This document shows positions 44,751 to 53,333 of a DNA stretch of 64,000 bases, piece after piece. This DNA comes from Bacteroidia bacterium (lineage in GTDB: Bacteria; Bacteroidota; Bacteroidia; B-17B0; Aurantibacillaceae). Numbering within the stretch: position 1 is the first letter of the stretch; each line of letters starts with the position of its first letter. The stretch covers positions 186,001 through 250,000 of the forward strand of contig JAEUTO010000003.1 in the NCBI GenBank assembly GCA_016787785.1, written 5' to 3'. The translations under genes and the position numbers were made by a program. The notes under the pieces were generated by a model. It saw nothing but the letters and a program-made list of their open reading frames with translations, searched no databases and was not told the DNA's origin.

Positions 44751-46178
44751 TTAATTGATATAGCTCAATTTCATCATATTGGTTCTGCCTTTTTCTTTCA
44801 TCGGCATACTTGCAATATTAATAACAAGGTCGTCATCTTTTACAAACCCTTTTTGTTTTACAAAATCTTTAAGATCGGTTATCGTGTCATCTGTACTTTC
44901 GTACTTGTTATAATAAAACCCGCGAATGCCCCATACCAAACTTAATGTTGTAAGCAAAGGTTGATTATCTGTAAAAATAAAAATATGCGCTTTAGGGCGG
45001 TGACTCGATAATTTAAATGCCGTATAACCACTATTGGTCATACTAATGATAGCTTGTGCGCCGGCATGGTGCGCTAAAGAACAGGCGTTATAACAAATAC
45101 TATCTGTTATGTAAGTAATGGTTTTAATTTGCGGTGTGTGCTCTTTATAATAAATACTGTCCAGCTCTTCTACTTGTGTAATGATACGGCGCATCATTTC
45201 AATTACTTTAACCGGATATTTTCCAACAGAAGTTTCTGCACTCAACATTACCGCATCAGCGCCATCCATTACTGCATTGGCAACATCGTTTACCTCAGCA
45301 CGTGTTGGAGTGTAGCTGGTGATCATGCTCTCCATCATTTGCGTTGCAATGATAACCGGTTTACCGATCTCTACACATTTTTGCACGATCATTTTTTGAA
45401 GTAAGGGCACTTGTTCCATTGGCAATTCAACACCAAGATCGCCACGGGCAACCATTATACCATCGGTTACATCAATAATATTATCAATTTCCTTTATCGC
45501 CTCGGGTTTTTCTATTTTTGCGATCACGCGCGCTCGTTTGCCTTTTTGTTTGATAATATCTTTTAACTCAACAATATCAGTAACGCTTCTAACAAACGAT
45601 AAGCCTATCCAGTCAAAATCCTGCTCCAACGCAAATTCGAGATCGCGAATATCTTTTACCGTTAAACAAGGCAACGATATTTTTGTGTTAGGTAAATTAA
45701 CTCCTTTTTTAGAAGACAGGGTGCCTCCTACTAAAACCTCACAGCGTACAAGATCTTTGCCGTTTGTATCAATAACTTTTAAATGTATTTTCCCATCATC
45801 AATTAAAACGGTCTCCCCTGCTTTAACGTCTTGCGGAAATTGCGGATAGGTAATATAAATTTGATGTTCATCGCCTTCCTGCTCTTTTGTGGTAATAGAA
45901 ATTAAATTGCCGTTAATAAGATTGGCGCTGTTATCTTTCATAACACCAATGCGCAATTTTGGTCCTTGTAAGTCGGCTAAAATACCAACGTGACGATTTA
46001 ATTTTTTATTTAACTCACGAATGTTTTTAACCGTGTGTAAAACGGCTTCGTAATCGCCATGCGAAAAATTTATCCGGCAAATATCCAGACCTTCTTTGAA
46101 CATACCTTCCAATACATTAATATCAGAAGTTGCAGGCCCCATAGTAGCAACAATTTTTGTGCGGTTAAAATGACTCAT
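44751..46178 (-). CDS. pyk: Pyruvate kinase
   Basis: 475 residues. Pyruvate kinase barrel with KIVATMGPA, ICRINFSHGDYE, ADLQGPKLRIG, the IAKIEKPEAI catalytic Lys, the MVARGDLGVE loop and IATQMMESM. The C-terminal regulatory domain is normal in length. It makes pyruvate and ATP from phosphoenolpyruvate. No Fe-S or sugar motif is unusual. It probably shares a transcript with pgeF. Confidence 0.97.
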   Translation of the reverse strand: MSHFNRTKIVATMGPATSDINVLEGMFKEGLDICRINFSHGDYEAVLHTVKNIRELNKKLNRHVGILADLQGPKLRIGVMKDNSANLINGNLISITTKEQEGDEHQIYITYPQFPQDVKAGETVLIDDGKIHLKVIDTNGKDLVRCEVLVGGTLSSKKGVNLPNTKISLPCLTVKDIRDLEFALEQDFDWIGLSFVRSVTDIVELKDIIKQKGKRARVIAKIEKPEAIKEIDNIIDVTDGIMVARGDLGVELPMEQVPLLQKMIVQKCVEIGKPVIIATQMMESMITSYTPTRAEVNDVANAVMDGADAVMLSAETSVGKYPVKVIEMMRRIITQVEELDSIYYKEHTPQIKTITYITDSICYNACSLAHHAGAQAIISMTNSGYTAFKLSSHRPKAHIFIFTDNQPLLTTLSLVWGIRGFYYNKYESTDDTITDLKDFVKQKGFVKDDDLVINIASMPMKEKGRTNMMKLSYIN

Positions 46179-46260
46179 AGTAAATAGTGCTTAAATAACG
46201 ACATCTAAGTTAAAAAAATAAGAACAGCTTTAAAATTATTTAATGGTTATTTTAATGCTA

Positions 46261-46806
46261 TTAAAGCCCTGGAGGGGTACCAAAGTTATTGGGGTTGATG
46301 GTTGTTGTATTTGTACCATTCAAAAAAGATCTTTTGCGATTGCAACGCTCTACACTGGAAATGGCTATTTCTAGGGTTTTATTATCAAAAGTTGAAGCGG
46401 CAACAAGCTTATAATGTTCTATGGCCTTATCCAGATTTCCTTCTGCTTCAAACATAATGGCCCATTCGTTATTAATAGTAGACCTGTTAATGCCAACAAC
46501 CGATTCTGCTTTTGTAAGCAATGCTTTTAGCTCTTCGAACCTCTTTAAGTTAGAAAGTAAGATGGCATAATTATAATAAATGGCACAGTAATCAGGACTT
46601 GTTTGATAAGCAATTTTATAATGCAATTCGGCTTTTGCGTAATCTTTTATCTTGGTTTCATAAATAAAACCTAAATGATTATGCGCCTTTCCGAATGTTG
46701 GTTCAACTGAAATTATACTCTCTAAAATTGAAACCGCTTCTTCGATCTTATTATCTTTTATTAATTGATCGGCATTGCTAAGTAATTGTTCATTATGAAT
46801 GCTCAT
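46261..46806 (-). CDS. Cytosolic TPR protein
   Basis: 181 residues, no signal peptide. TPR-like helices over residues 5-155 (EEAVSILESIISVEPTFG, AHNHLGFIYETKIKDYAKAE, NYAILLSNLKRFEELKAL). Ends with a short unstructured Asn/Thr/Gly tail. Function unknown. It follows the COG3650-like lipoprotein by one base, so it is the last gene of the split-transketolase operon. Confidence 0.75.
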   Translation of the reverse strand: MSIHNEQLLSNADQLIKDNKIEEAVSILESIISVEPTFGKAHNHLGFIYETKIKDYAKAELHYKIAYQTSPDYCAIYYNYAILLSNLKRFEELKALLTKAESVVGINRSTINNEWAIMFEAEGNLDKAIEHYKLVAASTFDNKTLEIAISSVERCNRKRSFLNGTNTTTINPNNFGTPPGL

Positions 46807-46807
46807 G

Positions 46808-47263
46808 TTAGTTTACATTTGTGGTTGCACAGCCTTTGTATGTTTTTTTATTGTATTTAATAGAAATACTTCTTTCTCTTTTTTCGCCACTGGTTTCTTC
46901 AGTGCAAGGTTTATCATTAACAGAAATTGAAAGTGCATTTTCAGGAATAGTTTTGCTGTAAGAATCGTTATCCGCGCCGCTAAAGTCATTTTCCAAAATG
47001 AGACTGTCTGTCCCGTTTTCAATTAGTAAGCGCAAATGATCTGCAAAAAATTCTGCATACCAGCCAGGCTCGCTACCTCTTGCGATCAGCAAGGGTTTAG
47101 CAGTTTTAGAAATTCTCGTAACCTCAGCAATCTGACTTGTATCGGGAATTGTTACGATTGCACTATCGGTTTTTCGAAGTTGAGGAACTTCAACAGTTTC
47201 TTCATTACGAATGTTGCAGGACATGAATGTTCCAACAACTATAAAATAACCGATCCATTTCAT
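46808..47263 (-). CDS. Lipoprotein with COG3650-like domain
   Basis: 151 residues. Signal ends VVGTFMSC, a lipobox with Cys16. A disordered 40-residue linker leads to RGSEPGWYAEFFADHLRLLIENG, the signature of COG3650-type membrane proteins, and ends with a strand-rich part and a KTYKGCATT segment that carries the second Cys. Role unknown; relatives are envelope lipoproteins, some resembling lysozyme inhibitors. 4-base gap to the small lipoprotein upstream and 1 base to the TPR gene. Confidence 0.75.
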   Translation of the reverse strand: MKWIGYFIVVGTFMSCNIRNEETVEVPQLRKTDSAIVTIPDTSQIAEVTRISKTAKPLLIARGSEPGWYAEFFADHLRLLIENGTDSLILENDFSGADNDSYSKTIPENALSISVNDKPCTEETSGEKRERSISIKYNKKTYKGCATTNVN

Positions 47264-47267
47264 TAAA

Positions 47268-47435
47268 TTAGTGTTCTGAATGTGTCGTGTCTTTTACCAC
47301 GTTAGTTGAATCTTCTCCCAAATTTGTAAGTACTTCTAACTTACTTGTTGGAATATTCTCTTGTTCTCCGTCCTTAGGCACATTGCAGGCTACAAAAGCT
47401 ACTGCAACAATAAAATACAATGTTACTTTTTTCAT
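47268..47435 (-). CDS. Small lipoprotein (55 residues)
   Basis: A 55-codon frame with ATG at 47435 and TAA at 47268-47270. The first 17 residues (MKKVTLYFIVAVAFVAC) form a signal with lipobox Cys17. The mature part is acidic, polar and without known domain. It is packed between genes on both sides: 3 bases from the transketolase C-subunit stop and 4 bases from the next lipoprotein start, which supports it as a real gene. No homologue recognised. Confidence 0.75.
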   Translation of the reverse strand: MKKVTLYFIVAVAFVACNVPKDGEQENIPTSKLEVLTNLGEDSTNVVKDTTHSEH

Positions 47436-47438
47436 GTT

Positions 47439-48398
47439 TTATTTATTTTTACGTGAGATTACTTTTTCAACTGCCTTAATAATGTCCACAGAATCTAAAC
47501 CATATTTTTTCATTAATTCATCTGGCGTTCCGCTTTCTCCAAACGAATCGTTAACAGCAACAAACTCTTGTGGTGTAGGATGATTACGTGATAAAAATTG
47601 TGCAACACTATCGCCTAATCCACCATTCATTTGATGTTCTTCGGCGGTAACAACACATTTTGTTTTTAAAACTGATTTTAAAATAGCGTCTGTATCTAGT
47701 GGTTTAATGGTATGAATATTTATGATCTCCGCACTTATGCCTTTTGCAGCTAAGGCTTCTCCTGCTTCGATCGCTTTCCAAACCAAGTGCCCTGTAGCAA
47801 GAATTGTTACATCTGTTCCTTCGTTCAACATTACTGCTTTACCGATCTCAAATTTTTGATCGGCAGGTGTAAAATTAGGAATGGTTGGGCGACCAAAACG
47901 CAGGTACACCGGACCATCATACGCCGCTATAGCAATAGTAGCAGCTTTGGTTTGATTATAATCGCAAGGATTGATAACTACCATGTGCGGCAACATTTTC
48001 ATCAAACCAATATCTTCTAATATTTGGTGTGTAGCACCGTCTTCTCCCAATGTAAGTCCGGCATGCGAAGCGCAGATCTTTACATTTTTACCAGAGTAAG
48101 CAATACTTTGACGAATTTGATCATAAACACGGCCGGTACTAAAATTAGCAAAGGTGCCGGTAAAAGGTATTTTGCCACCAATCGTTAAGCCGGCTGCAAT
48201 GCCCATCATATTTGCTTCCGCAATTCCAATTTGGAAAAAACGTTCGGGATGCTCTTTTTGAAAAGCATCCATTTTTAAAGAGCCTGTAAGGTCGGCACAA
48301 AGTGCTACAACGTTTGGATTTGTTTTTCCTAATTCAGATAAACCGGCGCCAAAGCCCGAACGTGTATCTTTTTTTTCTGTGAATGTATATTTTTTCAT
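47439..48398 (-). CDS. Transketolase, C-terminal subunit (split transketolase)
   Basis: 319 residues covering the pyrimidine-binding and C-terminal transketolase domains: CADLTGSLKMDAF, the catalytic Glu in IGIAEANMMGIAAGL, and ASHAGLTLGEDGATHQ. It must pair with the N-terminal subunit at 49829-50677 to form a thiamine-diphosphate enzyme that moves two-carbon units in the pentose phosphate pathway. Split transketolases are known in Bacteroidota. Here a VWA gene lies between the two halves. Confidence 0.93.
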   Translation of the reverse strand: MKKYTFTEKKDTRSGFGAGLSELGKTNPNVVALCADLTGSLKMDAFQKEHPERFFQIGIAEANMMGIAAGLTIGGKIPFTGTFANFSTGRVYDQIRQSIAYSGKNVKICASHAGLTLGEDGATHQILEDIGLMKMLPHMVVINPCDYNQTKAATIAIAAYDGPVYLRFGRPTIPNFTPADQKFEIGKAVMLNEGTDVTILATGHLVWKAIEAGEALAAKGISAEIINIHTIKPLDTDAILKSVLKTKCVVTAEEHQMNGGLGDSVAQFLSRNHPTPQEFVAVNDSFGESGTPDELMKKYGLDSVDIIKAVEKVISRKNK

Positions 48399-48409
48399 GA
48401 GTGTTTTAT

Positions 48410-49798
48410 CTATAATAACCTAACGGTTTGCGCTATGCCGGATTTTACTTCAAAGTTTCTTTCAATGGTCTTGATCGTTTCTTTTGCAAACTCGTACCTG
48501 AAAACCACTTTGTATTTACCCGGCTGTAAATATATAATTTCGCTTTGTAAAGTGGGATTTAAGTTACAAACCCAAACAACTGTTTTTCCATCATCTACGT
48601 AAATACTACCATAACCCGTGCCCTGTTTGCTAAACAAAATATTACCGCTGGTTGGGATCTTAATGGTGTTGGTGCTGCTTTGTTTTATGTCCACATCTTT
48701 TAAATTAATTCTTGGCAGTGTAAGCACTTCCAGGTCATACTTGCCAATAATGTATTTCTCGATCTTGCCAAAATCCTGCACGTTAAGCGTTTGCAATTCT
48801 CCACCCTTCCTTACCAATGTTGTTGGATAGTATTTATTGATGGTACCATCCAATTCTAATTTTAAATAGCCTTGTGGCGCATCTAATTTTATAATATTGT
48901 GTTTACCTTTTGTAATGGATATATTTTTCTTTTCCTGCACAGGAATAGTGTGCACTACAAGATCGTATTTCATATCAGGATCGAGCACTAAAGTGTCGGG
49001 ATTACCCCTATGATTGATCGTATGCAAATAGTTGTATTTAATATTGGTTGTACCTGCTTCGTAAAAGGTCATATCCACATCTGTTTCTGTTGGTTTTTTC
49101 AAGATGTCGAGTAGATCAACCTGCACCGTTGTTTGTGTAATTGCCTCTGTTAAAACCAGTTTCAACACATCTTTAAAATTTGCTTCGTTGCTAACATCAT
49201 AAAATTTTCCCATGCAGGCAAACACATCAGCAAATTTTGCATCAAGCCCAACGCCAATTACAAATGGACGTAAGAAAATTCCTTTCTTTTGCAACTCAGC
49301 ACTTACTACACAAGGGTAACCATTGCATTCTTCTATACCATCTGTGATTAAAATTACAATGTTTCGGTAGTTTGCTTTTGCAGTAAAATCAGCAGCGCAC
49401 TCACCAAGCGAATAAGCTATTGGCGTGGTTCCCATAGGTTCCAACTTTTGAATGCGTTGTTTTATTTTTAAAGAATTTATGTTAGCCTCCGCAAAAGGCA
49501 CTTCGAGTTTGGTATCCTTACAATTACGGTCTTTAAAAAAAGTGGTATGCCCGTAACAACGCAGCGCCAGCTCTAAATTCGGAAGATTTTTTAAGCTATC
49601 AAGAAATTCGCCCATTACTTTTTTTGCAACCTCGATTTTTATGTTGCTGTTCCATGGTGCATACATGCTGTATGAATCATCAAAAATAAAAAGGATGCGG
49701 TTGGTGACCTGCGAAGACGCAGAATGTGAAATTATAAATGTTAGATTATAAATTATAAAATATTTTATTAAATTATTTTTATTCAATAAAAATTTCAT
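48410..49798 (-). CDS. Secreted von Willebrand factor A domain protein, between transketolase subunits
   Basis: 462 residues. Signal peptide (IIYNLTFIISHSASSQ), then a VWA domain from about residue 32 with a complete MIDAS motif (FDDSYSMYA), the threonine TTPIAYS and LITDGIEE. From about 230 to the end there are strand-rich repeats, probably Ig-like. Probably periplasmic and metal-dependent in ligand binding; ligand unknown. Start ATG 49798 lies in an AT-rich stretch. It is 11 bases from tktC and 30 bases from tktN. Confidence 0.85.
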   Translation of the reverse strand: MKFLLNKNNLIKYFIIYNLTFIISHSASSQVTNRILFIFDDSYSMYAPWNSNIKIEVAKKVMGEFLDSLKNLPNLELALRCYGHTTFFKDRNCKDTKLEVPFAEANINSLKIKQRIQKLEPMGTTPIAYSLGECAADFTAKANYRNIVILITDGIEECNGYPCVVSAELQKKGIFLRPFVIGVGLDAKFADVFACMGKFYDVSNEANFKDVLKLVLTEAITQTTVQVDLLDILKKPTETDVDMTFYEAGTTNIKYNYLHTINHRGNPDTLVLDPDMKYDLVVHTIPVQEKKNISITKGKHNIIKLDAPQGYLKLELDGTINKYYPTTLVRKGGELQTLNVQDFGKIEKYIIGKYDLEVLTLPRINLKDVDIKQSSTNTIKIPTSGNILFSKQGTGYGSIYVDDGKTVVWVCNLNPTLQSEIIYLQPGKYKVVFRYEFAKETIKTIERNFEVKSGIAQTVRLL

Positions 49799-49828
49799 TT
49801 AAAATTCAACATTTAAAATTTATAATTT

Positions 49829-50677
49829 CTAGTAATCTTTTTCCGTTTCTTCTAACTGCAATAAGGCTTTTGCTAATTGATCATCGTTTGGTGCCGAGCC
49901 ATGCCATTTGTGTGTTCCCATCATATAATCAATGCCCATACCCATTTCGGTCTCCATCAATATCATAATTGGTTTGCCTTTACCCACTAAATTTTTTGCT
50001 TCGTTAAAAGAGGCAATTACTTTTTCAATATCATTGCCATTTTTGTTTTCTAAAACTGTCCAACCAAAAGCCTCAAATTTTGCCTTTAAGTTTCCAAGAG
50101 ATAAAACAGTTTCAACGTCACCATCAATTTGTCTGCCGTTATAATCAACCGTAGAAATAAGATTATCTACCTTGTTTGCAGCCGCATACATGGCCGCTTC
50201 CCAGATCTGGCCTTCCTGCAATTCGCCATCGCCATGCAAACTGTAAATAATAGCATTGTCTTTATTTAATTTTTTTGCCAAAGCCGCGCCAATAGCAACG
50301 CTCATACCCTGCCCTAAAGAACCGCTGGCAATGCGCACCCCCGGTAAACCCTCGTGGGTAGTTGGGTGGCCCTGTAAACGTGAGTTTAACTTGCGAAAAG
50401 TTTTTAATTCATCAATCGGGAAATACCCGCAACGGGCTAAAACACTGTAAAAAACCGGGCTAATGTGTCCGTTACTTAAAAAGAAGAGGTCGTCATTCTT
50501 ACCATCCATGGTAAAAGCCTTTGGATCGTGTTTCATTACCACCTTGTAAAGGGCTACAAAATACTCCACACAGCCTAACGAACCTCCCGGATGCCCCGAG
50601 CTAACAGCGTGCACCATTCTAACAATATCCCTTCTAACCTGGGTAGATAATTTTTTTAAAGCTTCAATATTGGCCAT
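49829..50677 (-). CDS. Transketolase, N-terminal subunit (split transketolase)
   Basis: 282 residues: the thiamine diphosphate-binding half with SSGHPGGSLGCVEYFVALY and the TPP motif GDGELQEGQIWEA followed by NKVDNL. It is the first gene of a six-gene minus-strand operon with VWA, tktC, two lipoproteins and a TPR protein. A -7 box (TAATTTTG) is upstream at 50697-50704. Confidence 0.93.
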   Translation of the reverse strand: MANIEALKKLSTQVRRDIVRMVHAVSSGHPGGSLGCVEYFVALYKVVMKHDPKAFTMDGKNDDLFFLSNGHISPVFYSVLARCGYFPIDELKTFRKLNSRLQGHPTTHEGLPGVRIASGSLGQGMSVAIGAALAKKLNKDNAIIYSLHGDGELQEGQIWEAAMYAAANKVDNLISTVDYNGRQIDGDVETVLSLGNLKAKFEAFGWTVLENKNGNDIEKVIASFNEAKNLVGKGKPIMILMETEMGMGIDYMMGTHKWHGSAPNDDQLAKALLQLEETEKDY

Positions 50678-50696
50678 TTGTACGATGTATTTGCGG

Positions 50697-50704
50697 CAAA
50701 ATTA
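50697..50704 (-). promoter_or_regulatory. -7 box for the split-transketolase operon
   Basis: TAATTTTG on the minus strand, ending 19 bases before ATG 50677. No -33 TTTG at usual spacing. Confidence 0.4.
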
Positions 50705-50810
50705 GCATTTGCCTATTGCTTATAAGTCTAATGTTGATAATAATTACAGGATGTTAAAAACTAAAAAAATATTGTTTTTAGGGCTTTCGCCAAAAAGCCT
50801 CTGATATTAG

Positions 50811-50818
50811 TATATTTG
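50811..50818 (+). promoter_or_regulatory. -7 box for ychF
   Basis: TATATTTG on the plus strand, ending 31 bases before ATG 50850, in the 172-base divergent gap with the transketolase operon. The -33 region is poor (TTTCG 21 bases upstream). Confidence 0.45.
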
Positions 50819-50849
50819 CACGTTTTATTATTATTAAATTTATTAGTTT

Positions 50850-51950
50850 ATGGCCCTAAAATGTGGAATTGTTGGATTACCTAATGTTGGAAAATCGACC
50901 CTGTTTAATTGTTTGAGTAACGCAAAAGCCCAGGCGGCAAATTTTCCTTTTTGCACCATCGATCCTAATGTTGGAACGACCACTGTGCCCGATGAACGCT
51001 TAACTAAACTGGCTGATATTGTAAAACCACAGAACATTTTACCTACTACTGTTGAGATAGTTGATATTGCCGGACTTGTAAAAGGCGCCAGCAAAGGCGA
51101 GGGCCTTGGAAACAAGTTTCTGGGAAATATTCGCGAATGCGATGCTATACTTCATGTTTTAAGATGTTTTGACGACGATAACGTTGTGCACGTGGATGGT
51201 AAGGTAGATCCTGTAAAGGATAAAGAGATCATTGATACTGAACTTCAGTTAAAAGATCTTGAAAGTGTTGACACTAAAATGAAGAAATACGAGAAGTTGG
51301 CCAAAGTTGGTACCGATAAAGACGCGGTAAAAACGTTTAATGCTTTAACTAAGTTAAAAAACACACTTGAGAGTGGCCAGTCTGCAAGGGCTTGTGCTTT
51401 AGAGGAAAATGAATTGCCTTTTATTGCCGATCTACATTTATTGACCATTAAACCGGTAATGTACGTTTGTAATGTGGATGAGGCTTCTGCAAAAACAGGC
51501 AACAAACACGTTGACGCGGTAAAAGAAGCAGTGAAAAATGAAAATTCTGAAATTTTAATTATCACCGCCCAAATGGAAAGTGAAATTGCTGCTTTAGAAA
51601 CCTTTGAAGAAAAACAAATGTTCTTAGGCGATATGGGATTAGATGAACCGGGTGTAAATAAATTAATTAAATCGGCTTACAAATTATTAAAGCTAGAAAC
51701 TTATTTTACAGCTGGTGTAAAAGAAGTGCGCGCGTGGACCATCACTAAAGGCATGAAAGCCCCACAGGCAGCCGGTGTTATACATACCGATTTTGAAAAA
51801 GGATTTATTAAAGCAGAGGTTATTGCTTACAATGATTTTGTAACATTAGGATCTGAGGCCGCTTGCCGCGATGCCGGAAAATTAAAAATAGAAGGAAAAG
51901 AATACGTTGTGAATGATGGTGACGTGATGCATTTCCGCTTTAATGTTTAA
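50850..51950 (+). CDS. ychF: Redox-regulated ATPase YchF (Obg-family)
   Basis: 366 residues. Walker A GLPNVGKST (9-17), DIAGLVKGASKGEGLG switch II, and the altered NVDE in place of NKxD that explains ATP over GTP preference in YchF. A coiled-coil insert (about 125-200) and C-terminal TGS domain (about 280-366, TITKGMKAPQAAGVIHTDFEKGFI) complete it. It acts on ribosomes and in stress regulation. Confidence 0.97.
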   Translation: MALKCGIVGLPNVGKSTLFNCLSNAKAQAANFPFCTIDPNVGTTTVPDERLTKLADIVKPQNILPTTVEIVDIAGLVKGASKGEGLGNKFLGNIRECDAILHVLRCFDDDNVVHVDGKVDPVKDKEIIDTELQLKDLESVDTKMKKYEKLAKVGTDKDAVKTFNALTKLKNTLESGQSARACALEENELPFIADLHLLTIKPVMYVCNVDEASAKTGNKHVDAVKEAVKNENSEILIITAQMESEIAALETFEEKQMFLGDMGLDEPGVNKLIKSAYKLLKLETYFTAGVKEVRAWTITKGMKAPQAAGVIHTDFEKGFIKAEVIAYNDFVTLGSEAACRDAGKLKIEGKEYVVNDGDVMHFRFNV

Positions 51951-52035
51951 AACCAATTCAGAATTAATAATTTAAAATTTAAAAGAAGTACTGATTCCTT
52001 TTTAATTTTAAATTTTGACTTTTAAATTATATAGA

Positions 52036-52812
52036 ATGAACAACCACGAAATTGATTACAAATTATTTGGCGAAGAGATGCAGTGTGTGGAAGTTGAACT
52101 TGACCCACAAGAAGCTGTTATTGCCGAACCCGGAAGTTTTATGATGATGACGGACGGTGTACAAATGGAAACATTGTTTGGTGATGGAAACCAAAAAGGT
52201 TTTATGGATAAATTATTTTCTGCCGGAAAACGTTTGTTAACGGGCGAGAATTTATTTATGACCGTTTACTCAAATATTTCCACACAAAAGCGTCAGGTAA
52301 CGTTTGCTGCACCATATGCGGGAAAAATTATTCCAATGAATCTTGCACAGCTTGGCAATAAAATTATTTGTCAGAAAGACAGTTTTTTATGTGCCGCTAA
52401 AGGCGTTGCAGTTGGCATTGAATTTCAGAAAAAATTAGGCACCGGTTTATTTGGTGGCGAAGGTTTTATTATGCAGAAGCTGGAAGGCGATGGCATGGCC
52501 TTTGTGCATAGCGGCGGACACGTAATTGAAAAAGAATTGAAAGCCGGTGATATGCTAAAAATTGATACCGGTTGTATTGTTGCTTTTACAAGCACCATTA
52601 ATTACGACATACAATTTATTGGTGGCGTAAAAAATACTTTGTTTGGTGGCGAAGGTGTATTTTATGCCGTATTAAAAGGTCCTGGAAAAGTTTGGATCCA
52701 GACACTTCCTATTAGTCGTTTGGCAGGAAGAATTTTATCTTACGGCCGTGGAAGCAGGAAAGAAGAAGGCTCTATACTTGGCGGCCTCGGAAATTTAATT
52801 GATGGAGATTAA
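52036..52812 (+). CDS. AIM24/TIGR00266 family protein
   Basis: 258 residues from ATG 52036 (the TTG at 52015 would add a hydrophobic stretch not shared by the family). TIGR00266 pattern: VELDPQEAVIAEPGSFMMMTDGV, then Gly-rich strands (GLFGGEGFIMQKLEGDGMAFVHSGG, NTLFGGEGVFYAVLKGPGKVWIQTLPIS). Double-psi beta-helix cytosolic proteins of unknown function. It is preceded by an AT-rich hairpin (51970-52025) and ends 90 bases before a four-helix-bundle gene. Confidence 0.88.
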   Translation: MNNHEIDYKLFGEEMQCVEVELDPQEAVIAEPGSFMMMTDGVQMETLFGDGNQKGFMDKLFSAGKRLLTGENLFMTVYSNISTQKRQVTFAAPYAGKIIPMNLAQLGNKIICQKDSFLCAAKGVAVGIEFQKKLGTGLFGGEGFIMQKLEGDGMAFVHSGGHVIEKELKAGDMLKIDTGCIVAFTSTINYDIQFIGGVKNTLFGGEGVFYAVLKGPGKVWIQTLPISRLAGRILSYGRGSRKEEGSILGGLGNLIDGD

Positions 52813-52871
52813 TTCCATTTCGAGTTACGGGTTAATTATTCCGGGTTGTAGGAATAAATAAAAAACTGAAA

Positions 52872-53320
52872 ACACGAAATACTAAATAATTTTTAATAAA
52901 GAATGGCAACGATTACAAAATTTGAAGATTTAGAAATTTGGCAGCTATCCAGAAATTTGAATAAAGATATTTATCCTTTTCTCAAAACATTAAACGATAC
53001 TAAAAATTATGAACTTCAAAAACAACTTGATAGATCTGCCGGATCGATAATGGACAATATTGCGGAAGGGTTCGAGAGGGATGGTAATCGTGAATTTATT
53101 CAGTTTCTTGCTATTTCAAAAGCTTCAACTGGCGAAGTTCGTTCACAGCTTTACAGAGCGTATGACAGAAACCTTCTCGAAAAAGAAAAATTCGATCAGT
53201 TTCAAAATGATTGTCAGGTAATCGGAAATAAAATTGGTAAGTTTATAACTTATTTGAATAAATCAACTATTAAAGGAAAGAAATTCAGTAATTCAAACAC
53301 GAAATAAATAACACGAAATA
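52872..53320. repeat. ACACGAAATA direct repeats flanking the four-helix-bundle gene
   Basis: ACACGAAATA occurs at 52872-52881, 53297-53306 and 53311-53320. The middle copy contains the gene's stop codon. The leaders of the four-helix gene and parE also look alike after the repeat (TTTTAATAA followed by an AGATGGCAA-type start). This is consistent with insertion of a cassette into the parE leader with duplication of a short target, but could be chance in AT-rich DNA. Confidence 0.45.
52903..53307 (+). CDS. Four-helix-bundle protein (23S rRNA intervening-sequence family)
   Basis: 134 residues, all helical. FEDLEIWQLSRNLNKDIY, LQKQLDRSAGSIMDNIAEGFER and EFIQFLAISKASTGEVRSQLYRA are the TIGR02436 family pattern (S23/IVS protein). 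In other bacteria the family is encoded inside 23S rRNA insertions; here it stands free, 26 bases before parE. Function unknown. Possibly cotranscribed with parE. Confidence 0.85.
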   Translation: MATITKFEDLEIWQLSRNLNKDIYPFLKTLNDTKNYELQKQLDRSAGSIMDNIAEGFERDGNREFIQFLAISKASTGEVRSQLYRAYDRNLLEKEKFDQFQNDCQVIGNKIGKFITYLNKSTIKGKKFSNSNTK

Positions 53321-53333
53321 GTTTTAATAACAG

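Noticed and set aside
47287-47583. 98-codon plus-strand frame antisense to the small lipoprotein and transketolase
   Set aside because: Overlaps two well-supported minus-strand genes; no features of its own.
49728-49829. 12-base inverted repeat GAAATTATAAAT around the VWA gene start
   Set aside because: Very AT-rich and arms are 78 bases apart; similar AT-only stretches occur at several gene ends here, so chance is likely.
52837-52856. TATTCC/GGAATA hairpin after the AIM24-like gene as a terminator
   Set aside because: Six base pairs only and followed by A-rich rather than T-rich sequence.
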